From contig CAZUGH010000084.1 of the NCBI GenBank assembly GCA_964619785.1, forward strand, positions 1 to 6,953: a DNA stretch of 6,953 nt, written 5' to 3'. How positions within the stretch are numbered: the first letter of the stretch is position 1; each line of letters begins with the position of its first letter. Source of the stretch: CAZUGH01 sp964619785. Its GTDB lineage: Bacteria > Bacillota > Clostridia > Lachnospirales > Lachnospiraceae. Below are positions 1 to 5,563 of the stretch, piece after piece. Both the position numbers and the translations under genes were made by a program. Under the pieces are notes generated by a model. That model was not told where the DNA came from. It saw nothing but the letters and a program-made list of their open reading frames with translations, and did not search any database.

Positions 1-57
1 GCAGGAAGACTTATGTCAGAAATCCGTTATCCCACAAAATTTGTGATTGAGCCTTAA
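1..57 (+). CDS. Possible C-terminal tail of an upstream transfer gene (partial)
   Basis: Frame 1 is open from the first base and ends at TAA 55-57, giving 18 residues that finish ...TKFVIEP. The other two forward frames also stop early (TGA at 44-46 and at 48-50), so the frame choice rests only on this one ending closest to the next gene. In related elements the gene before virB4 is often a small PrgI-like membrane protein, but too little is present here to recognise a family. Confidence 0.3.
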   Translation, partial: AGRLMSEIRYPTKFVIEP

Positions 58-74
58 AAAATGAAAAATAACAC

Positions 75-80
75 AGGAGG
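75..80 (+). promoter_or_regulatory. Ribosome binding site of the virB4 gene
   Basis: AGGAGG is a full Shine-Dalgarno core placed 12 bases before the ATG at 93. The spacing is slightly long, but no other ATG, GTG or TTG in frame fits better. Confidence 0.75.
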
Positions 81-92
81 ACAATAATAATT

Positions 93-2522
93 ATGTTTAA
101 AGAAAAACCGTACAAAGTTTTAACCGAAAAGATTTACAAAGTACCATTATCAATTCAGGATACCATCCCCATTTATCGCATATCTGAGGGTGGTATTTTT
201 GAATTAGAGAATTCTAGCAAATCGCTGGGAGGAAAAAGAGGTGTACATCTGTTTGACAAGATGTATCTCTTTGAGGACATTAACTTCTCTACGCAGGATG
301 AAGAGGAGAAGGAACAGACAGGAGCAAAGTTTGAAACATTACTTCGGTCTATGAATGTTAGTTACAAAATCATTGTATCCAATCACTATGCGGATAACAA
401 CCGATTGCGGGAATCCATTTTACGAAAGGCGATTAGCAAAGAGATGGAACCGTTAGCTAGAGAGTATCATCAACTGATGGAAGACCGATTGGTGGAGGGG
501 CGCAATGGTTTATTGCAATCGAAGTATTTTATCATCAGTTGCCGGAAACCAGACTTTGATAGTGCAAAGACTTATTTCAATACAGTTGAGTTTTCCATAC
601 AGCAACTATTCCATCGTTTGGGGAGTGGATTGTTACCATTGGATGCAAAAGAGCGTCTTCGTGCATTGCATAGCTTCTATCGTATGGGAGAGGAAGAAGA
701 TTTTTCTTTTGATTGGGATGAATATTTGAACTTAAAGAGAGATTGGCGTAATGACATTATTAATACATCTCTGCGAGAGCATAAAGATTATTTAGAGATG
801 GAAGGCGATAAATGTGCCTGTACTCTTTTTGTTCGGAAATATGCCAATGGCTTAACTGACCAGTTTTTAAATGAGTTAACAAACCTAAACTTTCCACTCA
901 TTTATACGATAGATTGTGAACCAATGGACAATGCATTTGCCTATCAGATGATTATGAAAAAGTATATGGCAAATGAGCGTAGTATTAACCGAGAGCAAGA
1001 GCAAAAGAACGAAAATGGAGATTACTCTACGAACATCAATTATGAAAGACGAAAGCAGCAACGGGATACGGAAGAAATGTTAGATCGAATCTCCTCTTTT
1101 GACGAGCGAATGTTGTATGTGGGAATGACAATTCTTTTGCGAGCAGATAATATGGCAGAATTAGAGGAACGGAAAGAAAAGATTCATATTATTGGACAAA
1201 CACACAACATGGATATTGTTCCTCATTCTTATCGACAGTTGGATGCCATGAATACTACCTTACCGACGGGAGCCAGATTTGTTGATACCATGCGTACAAT
1301 CACGTCCGAAGAATTGTCGGTGTTTATTCCTTTTAATGTGCAAGAGATTCATGACTCTATGGGTTATTGCTACGGCTTTAACCAGGTGTCCAAAAATCTT
1401 ATCATTGGTAATCGGAAGTTGTTGAAGAATGGAAATGGGATGGTGTTTGGGGTGCCTGGTTCTGGGAAATCCTATAACGAAAAAGCGGAGATGGGACAGG
1501 TACTTGCCTTTTCTAAGGATGATATTGTGATTGTTGACCCCATGGGTGAGTACAAGGGAATTGCAAAGAAATGGGGTGGTCAGTATATTAATCTGTCACA
1601 ATCCGAAGAAAACGTTTTTTACATTAATCCCTTTCATGTACCAGATGTGGTATTGGATCAGGACAAGTTTATTGCAGAAAAGGCGGAGTTTGGTTACGCC
1701 ATTTGCGAACAGGCGCTAAAGCCTACACCTTTGACCAGTCGGCACATTGCGGTCATTGATCGGGCAGTACGTGAGATGTACAATGACTATTTCAAAAAGA
1801 CCAGAGATAAGCGAAGAAGAAAAGTAAGATTAGAATCTCCTACCATTCGGACGATGCGGGATGGTATCAATGAAAATACAGAAGGGAATGAAGCAGCGCT
1901 GGAATTAGTAGAGCAGTTAGAGGTATTTGCAGATGGAACCCTTGATATTTTTGCTAGAGAGCAGTCAACTTCCGAAGAGAATCGTTTTACGGTGTATGGC
2001 TTTTCTGAGTTAGGAAAGCGAATGCGAGCCATGGCAATGCTTGTTATGATTGAAAGTATTACAGCTAAAATTAAGTATAATCAGTCCGATGGTGTGGCTA
2101 CATGGGTATATGTAGACGAAATGCACGAGTTGTGGGGGGAAGAGTATTCCTTGCATGCGTTAGAGAGGATGTGGCGTGAGGTCAGAAAACGAGGTGGTAT
2201 TTGTACTGGAATGAGCCAAAATCTAATTGATGCACAACGGAATCGTTCTACCAAAACGATGGTTTCTAACTCAGAGTTTATGATTTTACTTGATCAAGGA
2301 AAAATGGATCAGGATTCGGTGGAAGATTTGTTTTCCATTTCGGCCGAACAACTAGCCTGCGTCAATGGTGCAAATCCGGGAACGGGATTAATTCGTTTTG
2401 GTGATAAAATTGTACCCTTTGATAATTCCATGAAAAAAGAGAGTGAGTTGTATCGTTTATTTAATACAAACTTCCATGAAATGGTGCAGCAAAAGCGGAA
2501 GGAAGGGGATAAGCGTGGATAG
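93..2522 (+). CDS. VirB4-family conjugative transfer ATPase (TraE/TrsE-like)
   Basis: This complete 809-residue protein is the energising ATPase of a type IV secretion system, acting at the cytoplasmic face of the membrane channel. The length is normal for the family. The N-terminal half (about 1-420) is the variable VirB4/CagE-like region. The C-terminal half is a P-loop ATPase with Walker A GVPGSGKS at 453-460, a DPMGEY motif at 482-487, Walker B VYVDEMHELW at 672-681 (D675, E676) and the later GMSQN motif at 706-710. No membrane segment is evident. The start is ATG 93, supported by AGGAGG at 75-80. The next gene begins inside the last codons of this one, so the two are probably translationally coupled. 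Known from the family: VirB4 hexamers drive pilus or channel assembly and substrate transfer. The family call is very secure; the exact subfamily name is not assigned. Confidence 0.96.
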   Translation: MFKEKPYKVLTEKIYKVPLSIQDTIPIYRISEGGIFELENSSKSLGGKRGVHLFDKMYLFEDINFSTQDEEEKEQTGAKFETLLRSMNVSYKIIVSNHYADNNRLRESILRKAISKEMEPLAREYHQLMEDRLVEGRNGLLQSKYFIISCRKPDFDSAKTYFNTVEFSIQQLFHRLGSGLLPLDAKERLRALHSFYRMGEEEDFSFDWDEYLNLKRDWRNDIINTSLREHKDYLEMEGDKCACTLFVRKYANGLTDQFLNELTNLNFPLIYTIDCEPMDNAFAYQMIMKKYMANERSINREQEQKNENGDYSTNINYERRKQQRDTEEMLDRISSFDERMLYVGMTILLRADNMAELEERKEKIHIIGQTHNMDIVPHSYRQLDAMNTTLPTGARFVDTMRTITSEELSVFIPFNVQEIHDSMGYCYGFNQVSKNLIIGNRKLLKNGNGMVFGVPGSGKSYNEKAEMGQVLAFSKDDIVIVDPMGEYKGIAKKWGGQYINLSQSEENVFYINPFHVPDVVLDQDKFIAEKAEFGYAICEQALKPTPLTSRHIAVIDRAVREMYNDYFKKTRDKRRRKVRLESPTIRTMRDGINENTEGNEAALELVEQLEVFADGTLDIFAREQSTSEENRFTVYGFSELGKRMRAMAMLVMIESITAKIKYNQSDGVATWVYVDEMHELWGEEYSLHALERMWREVRKRGGICTGMSQNLIDAQRNRSTKTMVSNSEFMILLDQGKMDQDSVEDLFSISAEQLACVNGANPGTGLIRFGDKIVPFDNSMKKESELYRLFNTNFHEMVQQKRKEGDKRG
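2499..2508 (+). promoter_or_regulatory. Ribosome binding site that sets a GTG start for the hydrolase gene
   Basis: The purine run AAGGAAGGGG sits inside the end of virB4 and ends 6 bases before GTG 2515. The ATGs further upstream in this frame (for example 2443) have no comparable site, and they would encode residues overlapping virB4 without resembling the family N-terminus. Confidence 0.65.
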
Positions 2523-4206
2523 TCAGGAGAAAAAGATAATCGATGCTTTGAGCGAACCCGCAAAACGAATGTTTTGGCTGTTGGATAAAAATGTGAAACG
2601 GCGTGTATTAAATCAAGCGAAAGTGTTGACTAGACAAAGACTAAGAAAGGATAGACAAAAAGGGCGAGAAAAGAGGCTGTCCGTAGGAAAACAGGAGAAT
2701 AAGAAGAAGGATAGTAAGAGAGGCAGTATTTCAGCAAAACGAGATACTGCCTCTTCTATTTCTAATGTGTCAGATAGAACACAAACACTTATGATTGGGA
2801 CACTACAGGTTTTACTTCTAGGGCAAGGGAAGAGCGAAAATTCTTATGGCACAAAGCATACTTCAGAAGCAGATGACACATCGGAAAGCTTACAGTCCTA
2901 TTCTCATTATTCTTCACACTTGGCAAGAAGTACTGCCAGTCGGTTCAGCAGATATGCCAGAATGAATCTGCAACGTCAGAGGGCAAAAAGACAGATGCGA
3001 AAGACAGCAGAGAAAGCAACAAAGCAAGGTGCAAAAGCGACTGCCCAGGGAATAAAGAAATCAGCAGAAGCTATGTCAAAGGTTCTTTCGTCGGTGATTC
3101 GTTCGATTGCAAGCAACCCAGTGGTATGGATTGCACTCCTAATCGTATTAGTGATTGGGATAATCGTTGGTGTCATTGCAATGATTATAGGTTCAGGAGG
3201 TGCTGCGAATAGCACAGATAATTCCACCTATCAGGCACAGGTATCCGAGCAGACAGAAGGGTACCGGGAGCTAGTAGAGCAATATTGTGAAAAGTATGGA
3301 ATAGATGATTATGTGGATTTGTGTTTGGCTGTTATCGAACAAGAAAGTGGTGGTAATCCCCCAGATGTTATGCAGACAGCACAAAGTTACTATAATACAA
3401 ATCCACCTATTGATAATGCAGAAGAAAGCATTGATTGCGGTACTCATGAATTATCGGATTGCTTGACTAAGGCTGAGTGTAAAGATTCAACGGATATTCC
3501 AGCTATTTCACTTGCTTTACAAGGATATAATTTTGGAAACGGTTACATAGATTGGGCACTTGAAAATTATAAAGGATATTCAAAGGACAATGCCGAATTA
3601 TTTTCAATTAAGATGTGCGATGAACTTGGATATGAAAGCTATGGCGATAGTGAGTATGTCCCGCATGTTTTACGGTATTATGTTGCCAATCCTGAAACAT
3701 CGGTAAGCAATGAGTCAGCAAAGACCATCTTAGTTGAACTGAAGGATAATAATGATGCTTCCGATTTGGTGTGGAAAGTAATTGAAAAGGGAGCTTCTCT
3801 CATTGGTGCAGTGCAGTATAGCATGGAGAAACGAGAATCAGATGGTAGAGATAATCCTGTATATTTAGATTGTTCTGCGTTTACAGCATGGGCCTTTCAT
3901 AAGGCTGGCAATACAGGAATACCCTATAGTTCTAATACGAGCACCTTTATTTCATCTAGCAAGTTTGTAGATATTGAAGCGAAGGATTTACAACCGGGTG
4001 ATATTGGATTAAAAAGTAAAATAGCAGGAACTGGTGGAGCAAATCATGTGGGGATTTATTGTGGAACATTGAAAAATGGTACAAAAATATGGATGCATTG
4101 TACATCTAGTTCGGGAAGTAGTCTGACAGGAAATGATAGTGGTGCTATGTTTGGAGCCTATACCAATTTTACCTATTTTAGAAGATTAAAAAAATGGAAC
4201 AAATAG
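2515..4206 (+). CDS. Membrane-anchored bifunctional cell-wall hydrolase: lysozyme-like plus NlpC/P60 (CwlT/CD1108-like)
   Basis: This 563-residue protein probably opens the peptidoglycan so that the conjugation channel can cross it. Residues 1-200 form a basic, low-complexity, probably cytoplasmic region. One membrane helix at about 203-225 follows, and the rest is predicted to lie outside the membrane. Residues about 250-389 resemble the lysozyme-like domain, with an ESGG motif whose E277 is the likely catalytic acid and a nearby DVMQ. Residues about 420-563 are an NlpC/P60 cysteine peptidase: C453 in DCSAF, PGD at 494-496, H511 in NHVGIY, and H528 as the likely third residue. In the family, the first domain cleaves glycan strands and the second cleaves stem peptides (as in Tn916 CwlT). 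I chose GTG 2515 over ATG 2443. It overlaps virB4 by 8 bases. All key catalytic residues appear present, so it looks functional. A strong hairpin lies within its coding sequence at 2719-2754. Confidence 0.92.
   Translation: MDSQEKKIIDALSEPAKRMFWLLDKNVKRRVLNQAKVLTRQRLRKDRQKGREKRLSVGKQENKKKDSKRGSISAKRDTASSISNVSDRTQTLMIGTLQVLLLGQGKSENSYGTKHTSEADDTSESLQSYSHYSSHLARSTASRFSRYARMNLQRQRAKRQMRKTAEKATKQGAKATAQGIKKSAEAMSKVLSSVIRSIASNPVVWIALLIVLVIGIIVGVIAMIIGSGGAANSTDNSTYQAQVSEQTEGYRELVEQYCEKYGIDDYVDLCLAVIEQESGGNPPDVMQTAQSYYNTNPPIDNAEESIDCGTHELSDCLTKAECKDSTDIPAISLALQGYNFGNGYIDWALENYKGYSKDNAELFSIKMCDELGYESYGDSEYVPHVLRYYVANPETSVSNESAKTILVELKDNNDASDLVWKVIEKGASLIGAVQYSMEKRESDGRDNPVYLDCSAFTAWAFHKAGNTGIPYSSNTSTFISSSKFVDIEAKDLQPGDIGLKSKIAGTGGANHVGIYCGTLKNGTKIWMHCTSSSGSSLTGNDSGAMFGAYTNFTYFRRLKKWNK
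2719..2754 (+). other. Strong intragenic hairpin resembling an intrinsic terminator
   Basis: Arms 2719-2732 and 2741-2754 pair over 14 positions, 11 of them in a continuous Watson-Crick block (AGAGGCAGTAT with ATACTGCCTCT), then one G-U and two further pairs. The loop is the 8 bases 2733-2740. The sequence just after it is T-rich but interrupted (TCTATTTCT). It lies about 200 bases into the hydrolase gene, in its low-complexity N-terminal region. The structure is read directly; a terminator or attenuator role is inference. Confidence 0.5.
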
Positions 4207-4207
4207 C

Positions 4208-4228
4208 GTTTGGACATTATGTCTAGAC
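4208..4228 (+). repeat. Imperfect inverted repeat with TGGACA half-site, operator-like
   Basis: The left arm GTTTGGACA (4208-4216), spacer TTA and right arm TGTCTAGAC (4220-4228) match the perfect repeat before mobC at 5192-5212, with identical arm length and spacing. The left arm is identical between the two, and the right arm differs at two positions. It ends 17 bases before ATG 4246 and just before that gene's ribosome site, so it could act as a protein-binding operator or as a leader-RNA hairpin. Confidence 0.55.
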
Positions 4229-4235
4229 AGAATAT

Positions 4236-4240
4236 GGAGG
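4236..4240 (+). promoter_or_regulatory. Ribosome binding site that sets the start at ATG 4246
   Basis: GGAGG lies 5 bases before ATG 4246. The frame could begin at TTG 4210 or ATG 4219, but these have no such site and lie within the inverted repeat at 4208-4228. Confidence 0.8.
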
Positions 4241-4245
4241 TAATT

Positions 4246-4977
4246 ATGTTAAAAAAGATACGTTGTATTTATTGGAGTATGAGAGACCGAGGAAAAGGAA
4301 AACAGGCAATCGCAGCGGGTGTCGTCTTATTATTCACCGTTGCTTTGTTATTATCGTCTGTTATAAAAGGTGTTGTTGGAAATAAATCCACAGAGGAGGT
4401 ACCTAGTGAAATAGGTGTATCAGGAAGTGCTATTTCAGGTACATCAATTGTAACAGAAGGTGCAGTATCTGAGGAAGAACCAGTAGATGAGGAGGTACAA
4501 GAGGTAACAGACCAGAATGTACCTTTGAAAAGTGAGGTAGATACCTCTGGACTAGATCCATTTCATGGTTTTATGTCAGAGGCGACATATGAAAGGATGG
4601 AAAGCTTGGTTGTTCAGGAATGCAAGGCGCGAAATTGCAATGCCGTTAAGAAGCTGGATTATCAGCAGACGAAAGAAGAAACATTTGATGTGGCAAGTTT
4701 TCTTCTATTGTCAGATGGCTCTGTTTTTCAGTGTAACTATAATTTAAAAAGTGATGTGGTTTCTGTAGTACCAACGGATTATACAGAGGCTGATATCCAG
4801 ACACTTCATGAAACTGAAATCAAGGAAGAACAGGAGAACATAAGAAAACAGCAGGAGGCAGACCGAAAGAAACAGAAGGCAGCTAAGAAAAAGAAAAGTA
4901 AGAAGAAAAAGAAAAAATCTACTAAGAAATCTTCGAAAAAGTCTGTCAAGAAGTCAAAGGGCAGGAAAAAAAGGTAA
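4246..4977 (+). CDS. Single-pass membrane protein with lysine-rich C-terminal tail, putative transfer accessory
   Basis: I do not recognise the family. The 243-residue protein has a basic N-terminus (1-20), one hydrophobic helix at about 21-40, and an acidic, Ser/Thr/Glu-rich linker at about 46-103. A compact central region follows at about 104-186, then a Glu/Gln/Lys stretch likely to be helical or coiled coil (about 187-213). The last roughly 35 residues are a tail made almost wholly of Lys, Ser, Thr and Arg. By the positive-inside rule the N-terminus is cytoplasmic and the rest lies outside, so the tail could contact anionic wall polymers or DNA (inference). It follows the hydrolase by 39 bases, is preceded by the operator-like repeat at 4208-4228, and precedes the putative oriT. 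Other elements carry small membrane proteins next to the hydrolase gene (CD1107-like), but I cannot show homology. The reading frame and start are well supported; the function is not. Confidence 0.85.
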   Translation: MLKKIRCIYWSMRDRGKGKQAIAAGVVLLFTVALLLSSVIKGVVGNKSTEEVPSEIGVSGSAISGTSIVTEGAVSEEEPVDEEVQEVTDQNVPLKSEVDTSGLDPFHGFMSEATYERMESLVVQECKARNCNAVKKLDYQQTKEETFDVASFLLLSDGSVFQCNYNLKSDVVSVVPTDYTEADIQTLHETEIKEEQENIRKQQEADRKKQKAAKKKKSKKKKKKSTKKSSKKSVKKSKGRKKR

Positions 4978-4999
4978 AACATATCCATTATCCTATTGC

Positions 5000-5070
5000 A
5001 GGGTATTAGGGGCGCAAGATGTCCAGTGGACATCTGTATTGCGTGGACCGAAGCGGAGCGGAGATACCCT
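5000..5070. repeat. Nested inverted repeats, probable cruciform of oriT
   Basis: The outer arms AGGGTAT (5000-5006) and ATACCCT (5064-5070) are perfectly complementary. Inside them lies a strong stem: GATGTCCA (5018-5025) pairs with TGGACATC (5027-5034) around a single G. It is extended by CGCAA (5013-5017) with TTGCG (5039-5043), with TGTA (5035-5038) bulged. The outer loop also holds a tandem GCGGA repeat (5053-5062). Relaxosome proteins commonly bind such structures (family knowledge). Confidence 0.7.
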
Positions 5071-5076
5071 AACAAG

Positions 5077-5096
5077 AACAGGTACCTGTTACCTGT
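5077..5096. repeat. Perfect 14-base palindrome overlapping a tandem TACCTGT repeat
   Basis: AACAGGTACCTGTT at 5077-5090 equals its own reverse complement. TACCTGT occurs twice back to back at 5083-5089 and 5090-5096, so either copy could pair with the left arm. A dimeric DNA-binding protein site is plausible but unproven. Confidence 0.65.
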
Positions 5097-5119
5097 GCAA
5101 ATCTGTGGACACAGTTTGC
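5097..5119. repeat. Inverted repeat in the putative oriT
   Basis: GCAAA (5097-5101) and CTGTG (5103-5107) pair with CACAG (5110-5114) and TTTGC (5115-5119), with T5102 bulged. The gap of two bases means the innermost pairs must open if it folds as a hairpin. It contains another TGGACA (5106-5111). Confidence 0.55.
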
Positions 5120-5150
5120 GAATCTTGCAGGGCTTGAAAACTTAGATTTT

Positions 5151-5183
5151 AGGTACATGGAAGGTACATGTAAAAAGGTACAT
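5151..5183 (+). repeat. Three direct copies of AGGTACAT
   Basis: Copies lie at 5151-5158, 5162-5169 and 5176-5183, with start-to-start distances of 11 and 14 bases. The first two extend to AGGTACATG. The near-helical-turn spacing of the first pair suits side-by-side protein binding, for example by MobC or a repressor (inference). AGGTAC also occurs at 5080-5085 within the nearby palindrome. Confidence 0.65.
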
Positions 5184-5191
5184 CAATTTGA

Positions 5192-5212
5192 GTTTGGACA
5201 AAATGTCCAAAC
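5192..5212. repeat. Perfect 9-base-arm inverted repeat before mobC, operator-like
   Basis: The arms GTTTGGACA (5192-5200) and TGTCCAAAC (5204-5212) are perfectly complementary across the spacer AAA. The repeat abuts the mobC ribosome site GGAAAGGA (5213-5220) and ends 14 bases before ATG 5227. Its partner is the degenerate copy at 4208-4228. MobC-type ribbon-helix-helix proteins often repress their own operon, so autoregulation is a reasonable inference. Confidence 0.7.
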
Positions 5213-5226
5213 GGAAAGGATAAAAG

Positions 5227-5559
5227 ATGAAAGAAGCAAGAACCGAAATGGTGAAAGTTCGTATGACAGCAGAAGAAAAGGCGACATTGACACAACAGGC
5301 AAAAGCAAAAGGAATGAATGTAAGTGATTATATTCGAAAAATATCTGCCAGACCGCCCAATGTAACAAGAGGTGAGTTTGAAACCGCAGTACAAAAAAGT
5401 ATCTATGAGATTCATAAAATTGGAGTGAATGTCAATCAGGTGGCAAAGAAATATAATGAAAATGTTTATGTGCAGCCAAGGGACGAGTTGATTCGATATC
5501 TGAACCGAGTGTATGAATTGCTATATGAACTCACAGAATTTATCAAAAGCAGGAGGTAA
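5227..5559 (+). CDS. mobC: MobC-family mobilisation protein (relaxosome accessory, ribbon-helix-helix)
   Basis: This 110-residue protein probably binds oriT and helps the relaxase open the DNA at the nick site. Residues about 8-38 (MVKVRMT followed by two helices ending SDYIRK) fit a ribbon-helix-helix DNA-binding fold. Residues 65-77 (IGVNVNQVAKKYN) are the characteristic MobC motif, and the length is typical. ATG 5227 is preceded at 6 bases by GGAAAGGA. The gene stops 4 bases before the relaxase start, and its last two Arg codons (AGG AGG) form the relaxase ribosome site, so the two are tightly coupled. The perfect inverted repeat at 5192-5212 sits right at its leader and could be its operator. 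The family call is secure; target sites and autoregulation are inferred. Confidence 0.92.
   Translation: MKEARTEMVKVRMTAEEKATLTQQAKAKGMNVSDYIRKISARPPNVTRGEFETAVQKSIYEIHKIGVNVNQVAKKYNENVYVQPRDELIRYLNRVYELLYELTEFIKSRR
5551..5556 (+). promoter_or_regulatory. Ribosome binding site of the relaxase, inside the end of mobC
   Basis: AGGAGG is a full Shine-Dalgarno core placed 7 bases before GTG 5564. It favours that start over ATG 5513, which lies within mobC and would add 17 residues unlike the family N-terminus. Confidence 0.85.
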
Positions 5560-5563
5560 GGCT

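Larger units (their letters stand above)
4978..5226 (+). other. Putative origin of transfer (oriT) and mobC leader region
   Basis: These 249 bases hold no credible gene; short frames on either strand overlap the repeats and look like shadows. The region contains, in order, a nested inverted repeat (5000-5070), a 14-base palindrome with a tandem repeat (5077-5096), an inverted repeat (5097-5119), three AGGTACAT copies (5151-5183) and a perfect operator-like inverted repeat (5192-5212). A repeat-rich, non-coding stretch directly before mobC and the relaxase gene is the usual place for oriT (established for mobilisation regions). TATCCTAT at 4989-4996 is one base from the IncP-type nick core YATCCTGY, but the nick site is not established. 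I see no convincing sigma-A promoter. Confidence 0.6.

Noticed and set aside
4220..4228. TCTAGA-centred palindrome as an independent site
   Set aside because: It is better explained as the right arm of the degenerate inverted repeat at 4208-4228.
4966..4977. Run of seven A before the stop of the lysine-rich protein, a possible frameshift site near the oriT stem
   Set aside because: The run falls as AAA AAA AGG TAA in frame, which is not the X XXY YYZ pattern needed for tandem -1 slippage. The shifted frame would add only about a dozen residues.
5000..5070. Nested inverted repeat as a transcription terminator after the membrane-protein gene
   Set aside because: There is no T-run after either the inner or the outer stem; position before mobC and the relaxase fits oriT better.
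4806..5075. Phe-rich open frame on the - strand
   Set aside because: Its Phe-rich part is just the complement of the Lys codons in the + strand gene, and it continues into the inverted repeats of the putative oriT.
5116..5160. Possible sigma-A promoter for mobC, with TTGCGA/TTGCAG/TTGAAA as -35 and TAGATT as -10
   Set aside because: None of the TTG-type hexamers gives a 16-18 base spacer to a good -10 sequence, so a promoter cannot be supported by reading alone.
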